The notes: generated from the letters alone by a model not told the origin. A DNA stretch of 64,000 nucleotides from GCA-002726655 sp046582185 (GCA_046582185.1 JAYGEX010000043.1:62001-126000), one strand, 5' to 3'; numbered from the stretch's first letter, positions 8,465 to 17,087 are shown. Translations and numbers: made by a program.

Positions 8465-9607
8465 CTACAGCGCCGCAATTGCTGTTTCAATCCGATCACA
8501 TGCTTCGACCAGGGTCTCCCGCGCGCAAGCAAAATTGAGACGCATAAATCCCGGCCCCTCAAATTGTGTGCCATCTGACAAGCCAACTCCCGCGGCTTCG
8601 AAGAACGCCATAGGATCATTCAGACCCAGGGCAGAGACGTCTAGCCATGCAAGATAGGTCGCCTCTACCGGGCTCAGGTTAATGCCCGGTATTTTCGCGA
8701 TTCTCTCGGCGAGGTAGTCGCAATTGGATTGAAGATATCCCAATAATTCCTTGCGCCAGGGCTCGCAATCCCTGTAGGCAACTAGCATGCTGATGTAGGC
8801 AAAGGTTGAGAGTTTTTGGTACATCCCCTTACCGCCTTCCTTAAACCTCTCCATAAGCCCTTCATTCTGAATGATACAGAAAGCCCCCCCTAGCCCAGCG
8901 AGGTTGAAGGTCTTGGTGGGCGCCATCAAAGTAATGGTTATTTCAGCTGCCTCACGACTAATGGATGCCGTTGGGATGTGTTCTCTGCCAGCCAGATTCA
9001 GTTCGCAATGGATCTCATCCGAACAGATTGTCACATTGTGCTCAAAGCATGTATTAACAATATCGGACAGCTCGCCTCGATTAAGAACGCGGCTAAGGGG
9101 GTTATAAGGACTGCACAACAACATGAGGCTGGCCTTGCTGTTTTCCGCCAATGTCGACCTTAATCCTTCAATCGGGAACGGCCACCTGCCGTCAATCATT
9201 TTTGACGGAACGCGCAAAATATCTCTTTCAAAGTTTTCCGGAGCAGCCAGGAACGGATGATAGATCGGCGTCGCAGTAACCACAGCTTCATCAGGCTTCA
9301 CCAGGCCTCGACATGCCTGGCTTATGCCGGGAACTACGCCAGGCAGGAAGTAGATTTGTTCATCCGAGACCGACCAGGCATAGAGTGTCTTCATCCGCTT
9401 GATAATGACATCCTTCAAATCATCAGGCGGTGTGTTATATCCAAAGGCACCATGTTCAGCACGCTCCTTGATCGCATCAATAATCTGGCCGGGTACCCTG
9501 AAGTCCATGTCCGCAACCCACATGGGAATAATATCCTGGTCCCTGTATTTGTCCCACTTGGTACTGTTAGTACCCTTTCGGTTCAGCACTACATCGAAAT
9601 CACTCAT
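8465..9607 (-). CDS. MalY/PatB-type PLP-dependent C-S lyase (putative cystathionine beta-lyase)
   Basis: 380 residues of fold-type I aminotransferase. Motifs: MWVADMDFRVPGQI near the N-terminus, FGYNTPP, the PLP-site region LLCSPYNPLSRV, CSDEIHCELNL with the PLP-contacting Asp, and the Schiff-base lysine in APTKTFNLAGLGGA. The C-terminus has GPGFMRLNFACARE with the carboxylate-binding Arg. PatB/MalY proteins cleave cystathionine or related beta-C-S compounds to pyruvate, ammonia and a thiol. The methionine genes a few kb away are compatible with this role. Confidence 0.9.
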   Translation of the reverse strand: MSDFDVVLNRKGTNSTKWDKYRDQDIIPMWVADMDFRVPGQIIDAIKERAEHGAFGYNTPPDDLKDVIIKRMKTLYAWSVSDEQIYFLPGVVPGISQACRGLVKPDEAVVTATPIYHPFLAAPENFERDILRVPSKMIDGRWPFPIEGLRSTLAENSKASLMLLCSPYNPLSRVLNRGELSDIVNTCFEHNVTICSDEIHCELNLAGREHIPTASISREAAEITITLMAPTKTFNLAGLGGAFCIIQNEGLMERFKEGGKGMYQKLSTFAYISMLVAYRDCEPWRKELLGYLQSNCDYLAERIAKIPGINLSPVEATYLAWLDVSALGLNDPMAFFEAAGVGLSDGTQFEGPGFMRLNFACARETLVEACDRIETAIAAL

Positions 9608-9755
9608 AAATTACCTGAAGTTCCCAAGACTCAGATCAAAATCAGCCGTCAGTATAACAAGCTCAACCTGTAATAATATTGGATCATGTAACTATCAAAT
9701 ATGTGACCATAAACGCGTTATACTGGCTGAAACGCAGACTATGAGGAGGAGCCCA

Positions 9756-10394
9756 ATGGGCTTGTTCAGTACTTCAAAAAATAGCATCCCTGATTCAGCA
9801 TCGGCACTTCCAGGGCGCCAGGAAGTTATGCAGGTACCTGCGAGCCATTTCGTCAACGGCAATCCAATGATGCCACCATTTGCCGATAATCTGGAAACGG
9901 CAGTATTTGGCATGGGATGTTTTTGGGGCGCAGAGAGATTCTTCTGGAAGCGCGAAGGAGTCTTTTCGACAGCCGTTGGTTATGCAGGCGGGGCAACGCC
10001 TAACCCGAGCTATGAAGAAGTTTGTTCTGGCGGTACCGGGCACAGTGAAGTGGTCCTGGTGGTATTTGACCCTGCTATTGTAAGTTACGACGAATTGCTC
10101 GCTCTCTTCTGGGAAAGCCACGACCCCACCCAGGGAATGCGCCAGGGAAATGATGTTGGAACCCAATACCGCTCAGTGATATATACCAGCAGCGAAGATC
10201 ACCTGGCCAAAGCGGAGGCCAGTGAAAGAGTATTTCAGAGTAGTCTGCAAGATGCTGGATACAGCACTATTACCACAGAAATCAGAACGGCACCCACATT
10301 TTACTACGCTGAGCATTACCATCAACAGTACCTCGCCAAGATTCCAGATGGCTATTGCGGGATCGGTGGCACGGGGGTTTGTTATCTATCATAA
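9756..10394 (+). CDS. msrA: Peptide-methionine (S)-S-oxide reductase MsrA
   Basis: 212 residues from ATG 9756, which is preceded by AGGAGG at 9744-9749, so longer upstream starts in the same frame are rejected. The catalytic cysteine is Cys55 in GMGCFWGAERFF. Other signatures are VGYAGGATPNPSYEEVCSGG, HSEVV and FWESHDPTQGMRQGNDVGTQ. The C-terminus GYCGIGGTGVCYLS holds the two recycling cysteines, as in the E. coli-type enzyme. MsrA reduces methionine-S-sulfoxide in proteins. It is divergent from the PatB-like gene. Confidence 0.95.
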   Translation: MGLFSTSKNSIPDSASALPGRQEVMQVPASHFVNGNPMMPPFADNLETAVFGMGCFWGAERFFWKREGVFSTAVGYAGGATPNPSYEEVCSGGTGHSEVVLVVFDPAIVSYDELLALFWESHDPTQGMRQGNDVGTQYRSVIYTSSEDHLAKAEASERVFQSSLQDAGYSTITTEIRTAPTFYYAEHYHQQYLAKIPDGYCGIGGTGVCYLS

Positions 10395-10451
10395 AGCGCA
10401 GCGGCGCAGGTACCATTTGCCGACAGGCGAGACGCGCAATATCTAACAAGA

Positions 10452-11252
10452 TTACAGTTGCCCGATCTTCTTGCGATACCAGTTAAGGTAGCTACCCAGA
10501 TGGCGAGCAAAAGCCTCCTGGCTACTCAGATCCAACATATGGCCGAAGGCGCACGGATACATCTCTCTGCCTTGCTCACTGATAAGCGGCAAGCCAGCAC
10601 CTTTAAGCTGCTCAAGGTAGTGGCCTTCCCTTAAGAACTGGGCAAAGTCGCATACAAACGATATATCGGCGATGCTTATTGTCTTGCCCACGAGAAAAGG
10701 GCCTTTGGACAGGGCCATCTCAATTCCCGACAGGTAGAACTCATAAGCTGCAGCCATCCTTTCGTGAACATCCTCGCTTATGGCATTAAGTGCCAGTAAA
10801 TAAACCTGCGCTTCACGTGCAAAGACTAGATTCGCATCGAGAAAGCTATCGATTCGGGATGCCTGATAAATATCATCGCCATATAGCTGGCAATTATCTC
10901 CCCCTGCCCGTGCAACGGCTCGGAGAATGCTATTTGACTCGAAGATGCCAGTATCACCGCTGGGGCTGAAAGCTGCAGGTACGGTGCCGAATGGTTGCGT
11001 ACTCAAAAATTCATCAGTCTTGTACAAAGTACCGGAAAACCCACGACGACTTAACCTTGCATTGGGGTTATCTGTGCTATGTTCATCTTCACCGAGAGGT
11101 CGCGCATCGAAGTCCCATAACCAGGTCTGAAGGTTTCCCGGTTTGTCGCCAACAACGTCAACCGTGACATTGCAAAGATCGGCGGCGATGAGCGCCTTCC
11201 AGACACGCGGATTTGGAAGGTAGGAGAAAATCCTGAGTACGGCATCGCTCAT
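10452..11252 (-). CDS. Glutathione S-transferase family protein
   Basis: 266 residues. An N-terminal thioredoxin-like domain carries LRIFSYLPNPRVWKALIAAD and the cis-Pro/GSH-site region GTVPAAFSPSGDTGIFESNS. It is followed by an all-helical C-terminal domain with GPFLVGKTISIADISFVCDF, the usual N-capping box. There is a long insertion (residues about 40-80) before the cis-Pro compared with bacterial GSTs, giving an EF1B-gamma-like look. The ATG overlaps the stop of purC by 4 bp (ATGA), so it is co-transcribed with purC. Substrate is unknown. Confidence 0.85.
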   Translation of the reverse strand: MSDAVLRIFSYLPNPRVWKALIAADLCNVTVDVVGDKPGNLQTWLWDFDARPLGEDEHSTDNPNARLSRRGFSGTLYKTDEFLSTQPFGTVPAAFSPSGDTGIFESNSILRAVARAGGDNCQLYGDDIYQASRIDSFLDANLVFAREAQVYLLALNAISEDVHERMAAAYEFYLSGIEMALSKGPFLVGKTISIADISFVCDFAQFLREGHYLEQLKGAGLPLISEQGREMYPCAFGHMLDLSSQEAFARHLGSYLNWYRKKIGQL

Positions 11253-12184
11253 TTTTGAATGAGTCGATTAAACGCTTCTTCATAACGCTTATAGGTCTTG
11301 TCGATGATCTCATCAGGAAGTATCGGCCCAGGATATTCCTTATCCCATTGCCCGGCATCTACGAGCCCCTGGGTATAGTTGCGAACAATTTGCTTGTCGA
11401 AACTATTTTGCTCCCTGCCAGGCTCCCATTCTTCTGCCGGCCAAAAGCGCGAACTATCCGGGGTCAATACTTCATCAATCAGGACGAGTTTATTTGTCGC
11501 TTTATCATGTCCGAATTCAAACTTAGTATCGGCGATAATAATGCCTCGCTCCAGCGCGTAGTCTCTTCCCTCATTAAAGATCGCCAGAGAAATATCACGA
11601 ATGTTTTCCATGAGTTCCTGGCCGGCAACCTTACAGCTTTCTTCGAAGCTGATATTCTCGTCGTGACCTTCATCCGCCTTGGTAGAAGGCGTAAATATTG
11701 GGTTTTCAATCCTGTCGCTGTTGACCATGCCCGCGGGTAATTCGATGCCACACACCTTACCGCTCCGCTTATAATCTTTAAATCCGCTACCCGTTAAATA
11801 GCCACGGACGATGCATTCGATAGGGACAACTTCGCTCCTCTTGCAGATCATAATTCTTCCGCGCAGGCTTTCCCGTTGCTCATCATTTAGCCCGTCGATG
11901 TCATCAACATCAGTTGAGATCAAATGATGCTCGAACTTGTCATCAAACTTGCCTTCAAACTTACCGTCAAAATAGTCGAACCAGAAGGTCGAAATTTTGG
12001 TCAACATGATGCCTTTGCCGGGGATTCCATTGCCTAGAACCACATCGAAGACACTCACCCGGTCAGTTGCGATGATCAAAATTCCATCGTCGCCATTGGC
12101 CAAAGTCAGGTCGTATAAGTCGCGCACCTTACCCGTTCGTTTATTAGGCAAGGGTAGATCAGTTGTCATTACTGCTTCAGCCAT
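11249..12184 (-). CDS. purC: Phosphoribosylaminoimidazole-succinocarboxamide synthase (SAICAR synthetase)
   Basis: 311 residues, the long form of the enzyme rather than the about 237-residue enterobacterial form. It joins CAIR and aspartate using ATP in purine synthesis. Motifs: GKVRDLYDL near residue 18, IIATDRVSVFDVVLGNGIPG, VVPIECIVRGYLTGSG, and near the C-terminus IIADTKFEFGHD with VLIDEVLTPDSSRFWP. AAGGTG precedes the ATG at 12184. It overlaps the GST gene by 4 bp. Confidence 0.95.
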   Translation of the reverse strand: MAEAVMTTDLPLPNKRTGKVRDLYDLTLANGDDGILIIATDRVSVFDVVLGNGIPGKGIMLTKISTFWFDYFDGKFEGKFDDKFEHHLISTDVDDIDGLNDEQRESLRGRIMICKRSEVVPIECIVRGYLTGSGFKDYKRSGKVCGIELPAGMVNSDRIENPIFTPSTKADEGHDENISFEESCKVAGQELMENIRDISLAIFNEGRDYALERGIIIADTKFEFGHDKATNKLVLIDEVLTPDSSRFWPAEEWEPGREQNSFDKQIVRNYTQGLVDAGQWDKEYPGPILPDEIIDKTYKRYEEAFNRLIQK

Positions 12185-12253
12185 GGCACACCTTCTTATG
12201 TGGGATGATCAATATTGATAGGTAAATTTATAGTGGCGATTTATAACGACTAT

Positions 12254-13477
12254 TTATAAGGTTAGGGCTTGCTCAAAGTCAGCCAGTAAATCTTCGGCAT
12301 CCTCAATTCCAATCGAAAACCGGACGAGAGAGTCATCGATACCCATTGATGCCCGGCGCTCCGCACCCATCTCGTAGTAAATTGTGTGTGCTACCGGTAT
12401 AGCAAGGGAACGGGTATCTCCAAGATTGCTAGTACAAGCAACCAGGTCCAGCTTGTTCAGAAAATCAAAGCAGTCCAGCTGATCCACCAGTTCAATGCTG
12501 AACAATGCACCGGGATGCTTGAATAGTTTTGCCGCAAGAGTGTGCTGCGGGTGTTCTTCAAGTCCAGGATAATAGACCTTTTTTACTTTGGCATGACGGT
12601 CTAAATACGCAGTCAAGATACTGGCATTGCTGCAAGCCTGCTCCATGCGCAGCGCCAGAGTATCGGAGCCAATAGAAATATGGTGCGCGGCTTCTGCGCC
12701 GAGCGATGCCCCAAAGTCCCGCAGACCTTTCTTCTTTATCTGGGTGATGGCCCAGTTAGCCACAGTACCTTTCTTGTAGTTGTCATACAAATTTGGGAAG
12801 GTCGACCAATCAAATTGCCCTGTCTCGGTTACAGCACCGCCGAGTGCATTGCCATGACCACCAATATATTTTGTCAGGGAGTTCACCACCAGGCTTGCCC
12901 CCACGGAAGCTGGCCTGAACAAGTAAGGCGTGGTCATTGTATTGTCAACCATATAGACGAGGCCGCGCTCTTTACAGAGTTCGCCAATCGCCGCAAGGTC
13001 TGCGACTTGAGTACATGGGTTGGCAATTGTCTCCAGAAAAACCAACCGAGTATTATCTTTTATGGCATGCCTGACATCATCGACGGACGTCGCATCCACA
13101 AAGCTGATCTCAATGCCATGGGATGCAAATGTATTAAACAGACTATTGGTATTACCAAAGAGAAATGAGGAAGAGATAAAGTGGTCGCCGGCCCGCAGCA
13201 ATGAGAACAGCGTCGTCCCTATCGCTGCCATACCAGTACTAAAGGCGACAGTAGAATGCCCGCCCTCCATCATAGTCACTTTATTCTGCAGCGCAGTTAC
13301 GGTCGGATTAACCTGCCGGCCATAGGTATAACCCGGTTGACTACCTTGGAAAACCGCCGCGATATCGCGCGCGTCATCATAAGTGTAAGTAACTGCTGTA
13401 TGCACAGGCTTGTGTATTGAGCCATGCTCAACACCGCCGCGCCTGTCGGCATGTAAGATATCTGAAGTGAATCCCAT
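12254..13477 (-). CDS. Cys/Met-metabolism PLP enzyme (O-acyl-homoserine sulfhydrylase / cystathionine gamma-synthase family)
   Basis: 407 residues from ATG 13477. GGAGG lies about 9 bases upstream, which favours this start over an in-frame ATG 24 codons earlier. The PLP lysine lies in VVNSLTKYIGGHGNALGG. Other family signatures are YTYGRQVNPTVTALQNKV, FSTGMAAIGTTLFSLL, FLETIANPCTQVADL and the C-terminal VRFSIGIEDAEDLLADF. The family forms homocysteine or cystathionine from acyl-homoserine. Which sulfur donor is used cannot be read from sequence, so I give no symbol. The gene follows metG on the same strand after a 258-bp leader with regulatory-looking elements. Confidence 0.88.
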   Translation of the reverse strand: MGFTSDILHADRRGGVEHGSIHKPVHTAVTYTYDDARDIAAVFQGSQPGYTYGRQVNPTVTALQNKVTMMEGGHSTVAFSTGMAAIGTTLFSLLRAGDHFISSSFLFGNTNSLFNTFASHGIEISFVDATSVDDVRHAIKDNTRLVFLETIANPCTQVADLAAIGELCKERGLVYMVDNTMTTPYLFRPASVGASLVVNSLTKYIGGHGNALGGAVTETGQFDWSTFPNLYDNYKKGTVANWAITQIKKKGLRDFGASLGAEAAHHISIGSDTLALRMEQACSNASILTAYLDRHAKVKKVYYPGLEEHPQHTLAAKLFKHPGALFSIELVDQLDCFDFLNKLDLVACTSNLGDTRSLAIPVAHTIYYEMGAERRASMGIDDSLVRFSIGIEDAEDLLADFEQALTL

Positions 13478-13525
13478 GTTTGAACATCCTCCGTACCTGA
13501 GCTTCATATCCAAAAAGCACAAGGC

Positions 13526-13574
13526 AAAAAAAAACCCGTTTAGTGACAACTAAAGCAGGCTTCCCTCGCTTTAG
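13526..13574 (-). promoter_or_regulatory. Mutually exclusive hairpins with T-run in the sulfhydrylase leader (candidate attenuator or riboswitch)
   Basis: Read on the minus strand, CTAAAGC (13574-13568) pairs perfectly with GCTTTAG (13556-13550). The same TTTAG bases can instead form TTTAGT (13554-13549) with ACTAAA (13544-13539), followed by CGGG and nine T. The first stem would therefore block the second, terminator-like stem. It lies about 50 bp before the start codon. I do not recognise a known riboswitch class. The CACTAAACGGG stretch loosely recalls the 3' part of SAM-II-type RNAs, but I cannot fold the conserved core. Confidence 0.45.
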
Positions 13575-13676
13575 CTGTATTTATTCGCGCCCGCAAGCTG
13601 AACTCAAATCGGCGCGTCTTTCCCTGTTTTTGTCGACATTTTCTTTGGAGATATCTAAATTGACGATATTTAATTT

Positions 13677-13696
13677 GACGTCTTGCTGGACGTCTT
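13677..13696. promoter_or_regulatory. Two MetJ-like boxes (GACGTCT direct repeats)
   Basis: On the + strand GACGTCTT occurs at 13677-13684 and again at 13689-13696, 12 bp apart. Each matches seven of eight positions of the MetJ half-site AGACGTCT. Classical MetJ operators are contiguous 8-bp repeats, so the 12-bp period is atypical. The position, between metG and the sulfhydrylase gene, suits a methionine-pathway operator. This is pattern matching only and no MetJ gene is in the window. Confidence 0.3.
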
Positions 13697-13734
13697 TACC
13701 AATCCAGGGCAGAACAGCCTGTATTCTAAACCAA

Positions 13735-15294
13735 TTATAATCTGGGAAACAAGTTCTCGATGGCCTGAACGCTGACCCTTTCCCGCGCCTCATGCAATTC
13801 CACCCAGCCCGGTTTATGCTCAAGGCAAAGGCCCACCCTTGCTTTTACCGCCAGTTCGGGAACAAAACAAAGGCCGATCAAGCTCAAACCGGCAAGACAG
13901 TGGTGCACGTTCCAAAGGTATGCACCGAGCTCGGACCTGGAAGTTATCTTCCATGGTTCCGTTTGTTGGATGTTGGCATTGATCAGTGCGGATATCTCTA
14001 TGAATGTTCTGCTTGCCTGAGACAGTTGATAGTCTTCTATGTTTGCGACAAATACCTGAATCTTGCTTCCAACAGCCGAGCGCAGCTCTTCGCTGCCAGC
14101 CGACCGAGCCTCCTTATCGAATTCCACACCTTCCGGAAAATGCTTGAGGAAGAGTTTGAAGAACCTGCTGAACAAATTACCAAGATTGTTGGCAAGATCC
14201 GCATTGAGCAATTCAAGCAGATGGGACTGATTGAAATCCAGATCCTGTCCCAGAGTTACTGTTTTCAGAAAATAGTATTTCAGACCATCACTACCAATGG
14301 TGTTGGCCAGCAACTGTGGATCTATAATAGTCTCGGGGTCTGACTTGGAGATCTTTCTCCCCTCCACTGTCAGCCAGCCGTTAACCACCAGCTTCTTGGG
14401 CAGCGGCAGGCCTGCCGACCATAGAAAGGCTGGCCAGTAGATAGCGTGAAAGAAGAGTATGTCCTTACCAATAAAGTGGGTGGAGTTTGGCCAGAATGCA
14501 GCAAGCTGATCACTGTCCAGGCTTCCAAGGGCTGACAGATAAGTTGCCAGCGCATCAAGCCAGACATAGATAACATGCCCATCATCACCAGGCACTTTTA
14601 TGCCCCATCTGGTTGATGTACGCGAGATAGAGAGATCATGCAGCTCATTTTATTTCAGGAACGAGAGTACCTCATTACGCCTCGACTCCGGCACGATAAA
14701 ACCTGCACTTCCTTCAATATGATCGATCAGCGAATTCTGATATTTTCCAAGGCGAAAGAAATACGATTCCTCGGAAAAATGCTCCAGTGCTTTGCGGTGC
14801 ACAGGGCATTCATCACCGTCCGTGAAATATTGTTCACAGTCGACGCAATAAAGGCCTTCGTAACGACTCTTGTAGATATCACCATTGTTGTTGAGCCGTT
14901 CCCAGAATTCAACAACTAACTCCTTATGTGTCTCGTCGGAGGCCCGCGCAAAGAGATCAACATCAATATTCAGACCTTTCCAGCATTCGGCAAATTCTGC
15001 ACTTCTGCCGTCGATGAAGGCCAGAATCGTCTCGTTATTTTTCTCCGCAGTTCGTTCGATCTTTTGTCCATGTTCATCGGTTCCGGTAGTAAGTAATACC
15101 TCATCACCACGCAGCAGGTGATATCGCTTATAACAGTCTGCGACCAGGGTGGTGTAGGCATGACCAAGGTGCGGCGAGCCGCTGGCGTAATATATTGGCG
15201 TCGTTAGATAGTGCTTCGCCGGTCTTTGTGTACCCGGTCCTTCTTTTCCCAGATCGAGGCTCCTAACATCACGTTTCTTCAATTCGTCTTTCAT
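13735..15294 (-). pseudogene. metG: Methionyl-tRNA synthetase (metG) interrupted by one in-frame TAA
   Basis: Class I synthetase, about 519 codons from ATG 15294 (GAGGGAG ribosome site upstream). N-terminal signatures: LTTPIYYASGSPHLGHAYTT (HIGH-type motif GHAYT), TGTDEHGQKIERTAEKNN and a zinc-knuckle region CVDCEQYFTDGDECP. After FLK the frame meets TAA at 14652-14650 and then continues in the same frame with NELHDLSISRTSTRWGIKVP, YVWLDALATYLSALG and the KISKS-region GRKISKSDPETI. Homology is thus uninterrupted across the stop, and one substitution (for example CAA to TAA) explains it. It lacks the C-terminal tRNA-binding domain, as in short MetG forms. As metG is essential, a second copy, readthrough or a base-call error must be considered. 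Confidence 0.85.
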
Positions 15295-15325
15295 TTCAAC
15301 TCCCTCTTTCCTCTTTTTGAGGACA

Positions 15326-15360
15326 TTAAAAAACCCTGGCAGGTCTACACCCGCCAGGGT
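15326..15360 (-). terminator. Intrinsic terminator in the metG leader
   Basis: On the minus strand ACCCTGGC (15360-15353) pairs with GCCAGGGT (15340-15333), with two further G-C pairs after one mismatch, and six T follow directly. It lies about 30 bp before the metG start codon and after a Met-rich leader ORF, so it would terminate transcription before metG rather than after a gene. It is followed by a small CCTC-A5-GAGG stem close to the metG ribosome-binding site. Confidence 0.75.
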
Positions 15361-15421
15361 CTTGAAAGCTGATTCCTGGAAGGTGGCCCCACCTTCCAAA
15401 ATAATATGCAGACAGAAAGGA

Positions 15422-15451
15422 TTAGCCCATGGAGCTTTCCATTGGCATCAT
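15422..15451 (-). CDS. Met-rich leader peptide (MMPMESSMG) upstream of metG
   Basis: A nine-codon ORF, ATG ATG CCA ATG GAA AGC TCC ATG GGC TAA, with four methionine codons. It ends about 125 bp before the metG start and just upstream of paired hairpins and an intrinsic terminator. Such codon bias for the cognate amino acid is the hallmark of leader peptides that sense charged tRNA. No strong Shine-Dalgarno sequence precedes it, which is a weakness. A TTTATA-like -10 lies about 15-20 bases upstream, so the 5' UTR may be very short. Confidence 0.5.
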   Translation of the reverse strand: MMPMESSMG

Positions 15452-15791
15452 CTGCACTTGTGATATAAATCGGGGCGTTGAACCCTGTTCAAATTTCACT
15501 TGTATATACTCTCTTACTGCCTGTGAATAATCTTAACGAACTTGCGCTTTAATGCTCAGCAAAATACCTATCATCGGCAAAGCGCCAACTACGCAAGCCT
15601 CATGATAGTTCTCCAGCGCCTCTCGTCAATCATTGCCTGCCACTTTTATGCACTTTCGCAGCCAATCAGAAACCTGGAAACGAAGCTCTTGCTGCTTCGC
15701 GTCGCCTTCGATATCGATATCTGCTGGCAAAAATATCAAGCCTAATGGACGTGATAGAATTCTCCACACATCCACCCAGAGCAACACCTCC
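15452..15791. other. Divergent intergenic region between metG leader and apeB
   Basis: About 340 bp without a convincing gene. It holds a perfect inverted repeat, TTGAAC-CCT-GTTCAA (15478-15492). On the minus strand its TTGAAC could act as a -35 about 17 bp before TTTATA. Another -10-like TATATA sits near 15512. The open frame that extends apeB upstream to 15633 has no start signal and looks non-coding. Confidence 0.4.
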
Positions 15792-17087
15792 ATGGAGCAA
15801 AAGGCTTTTAATCAGGGCTTACTAAGCTATGTGCAAAAATCTCCAACGCCATTCCACGCGACTTCCGGTATGGCGACAATATTGGAGGACAGCGATTTTT
15901 GTGAATTGGACGAAACAGCGAAATGGCAACTGAGCCCAGGTAAATACTTTGTACGTCGCAACCAATCCTCAATCATCGCATTTGTTTTAGGCACTGATGC
16001 ACCACTTAACAGTGGTATCAAAATGGTGGGCGCTCATACCGATAGTCCCTGCCTAAAAGTGAAACCCAGGCCCGAGACTTACCGCCAGGGATATCTGCAG
16101 CTAGGCGTTGAGGTATACGGAGGGGCACTCTTAAACCCTTGGTTTGATCGGGACTTGAGCCTCGCCGGGAGGGTGACCTTTCTCTCCGGGACAAAGGAAA
16201 TTCGAAGTGTGCTTATCGACTTTATCGATGCAATCGCAATTGTGCCCAGTCTGGCAATACATCTTGACAGAGAGGCAAACAAATCCAGAAGCATTAATAG
16301 CCAAAAAGATATTCCACCGGTTCTCATGCAATCAGAAAATGAAACTATTGAAGCACAACTGAGCGCACAGATTACGAAACAACATCCGCAAGAAAAAGTG
16401 AGCAGTATTCTCGGATATGAACTCTCTTTTTATGATACCAATGCCCCTGCAATCATTGGCCTGAACAAGGAATTTATCGCCAGCGCACGATTAGACAACC
16501 TGCTTTCCTGTTATGTTGCAGTCCAGAGTCTATTGAATTCAAGTCCAGAAACGACCAGTCTCATTATTTGCAGCGATCATGAAGAAGTAGGCAGTGCTTC
16601 CGCCGCCGGGGCTGAGGGTCCTTTTCTCAAAGATGTGCTCAGTCGCATCATTCCGGATCAGGAAGAACGTTTACGTACTATTGCAAAGTCGATAATGGTT
16701 TCCACCGACAACGCCCATGGCATCCATCCCAACTTCGCAGATAAACACGATTCGAATCACGGACCTCTTCTTAACAAGGGACCCGTCATCAAGGTGAACG
16801 CTAACCAGCGTTACGCGACAAACAGTGAAACGGAAGCTTACTTTGCCTTTCTCTGTGAGAGCAACGATATCCCCTACCAGAAATTTGTCACCCGGACAGA
16901 CATGGCATGCGGTAGCACCATTGGGCCTATCACGGCAAAGGAAATTGGCGTTCCAACTCTGGACGTCGGTGTGCCGACATTTGCGATGCATTCCATTAGA
17001 GAACTTGCAGGTTCTGATGACGCTTATTACCTCTACCAGGCACTAAGCGCGATGTTTTCCGGAGGTAGTGAACCGGGAGCAAACTAG
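15792..17087 (+). CDS. apeB: M18 family aminopeptidase
   Basis: 431 residues from ATG 15792. M18 dinuclear-metal peptidases remove N-terminal residues in the cytoplasm. Seen: VGAHTDSPCLKVKPRPE with the first metal His and Asp, DLSLAGRV, the ARLDNL metal Asp, ICSDHEEVGSASAAGAEG with the catalytic Glu, STDNAHGIHPNFADKHD and, at the end, PTFAMHSIRELAG with the last His ligand. The in-frame extension to 15633 is rejected because homology begins at MEQKAFNQGLLSYVQKSPTP. No clear ribosome-binding site. The HAD gene follows 110 bp downstream. Confidence 0.93.
   Translation: MEQKAFNQGLLSYVQKSPTPFHATSGMATILEDSDFCELDETAKWQLSPGKYFVRRNQSSIIAFVLGTDAPLNSGIKMVGAHTDSPCLKVKPRPETYRQGYLQLGVEVYGGALLNPWFDRDLSLAGRVTFLSGTKEIRSVLIDFIDAIAIVPSLAIHLDREANKSRSINSQKDIPPVLMQSENETIEAQLSAQITKQHPQEKVSSILGYELSFYDTNAPAIIGLNKEFIASARLDNLLSCYVAVQSLLNSSPETTSLIICSDHEEVGSASAAGAEGPFLKDVLSRIIPDQEERLRTIAKSIMVSTDNAHGIHPNFADKHDSNHGPLLNKGPVIKVNANQRYATNSETEAYFAFLCESNDIPYQKFVTRTDMACGSTIGPITAKEIGVPTLDVGVPTFAMHSIRELAGSDDAYYLYQALSAMFSGGSEPGAN

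Larger units (their letters stand above)
15326..15451 (-). promoter_or_regulatory. Candidate methionine attenuator controlling metG
   Basis: Order on the minus strand: leader ORF (15451-15422), a GGAAGGTG/CACCTTCC hairpin with a GGGC loop (15397-15378), a linker containing CCAGG and AGCTTTC, then the terminator (15360-15326). GAAAGCT inside the leader ORF (15439-15433) is perfectly complementary to AGCTTTC just before the terminator (15370-15364). CCAGG (15379-15375) can pair with CCTGG of the terminator's 5' arm (15358-15354), competing with both hairpins. This is the layout of ribosome-coupled attenuation as in amino-acid operons. The folding is by eye. Confidence 0.55.

Noticed and set aside
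9399..9755. Long upstream extension of msrA
   Set aside because: It overlaps the opposite-strand PatB-like gene and the AGGAGG before ATG 9756 fixes the start.
13581..13823. 80-codon minus-strand ORF at the end of metG
   Set aside because: Its first part is metG in another frame; the remainder overlaps the leader with the MetJ-like boxes and shows no family.
15295..15399. N-terminal extension of metG to 15399
   Set aside because: The extension runs through the attenuator hairpins and has no homology; ATG 15294 has a good ribosome site.
15326..15451. T-box riboswitch for metG
   Set aside because: No AGGGUGG-type T-box sequence in proper context and no specifier-loop structure; a leader peptide explains the layout better.
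15633..15791. Upstream extension of the apeB reading frame
   Set aside because: No ribosome-binding site and no family similarity before MEQKAFNQG; composition is non-coding.
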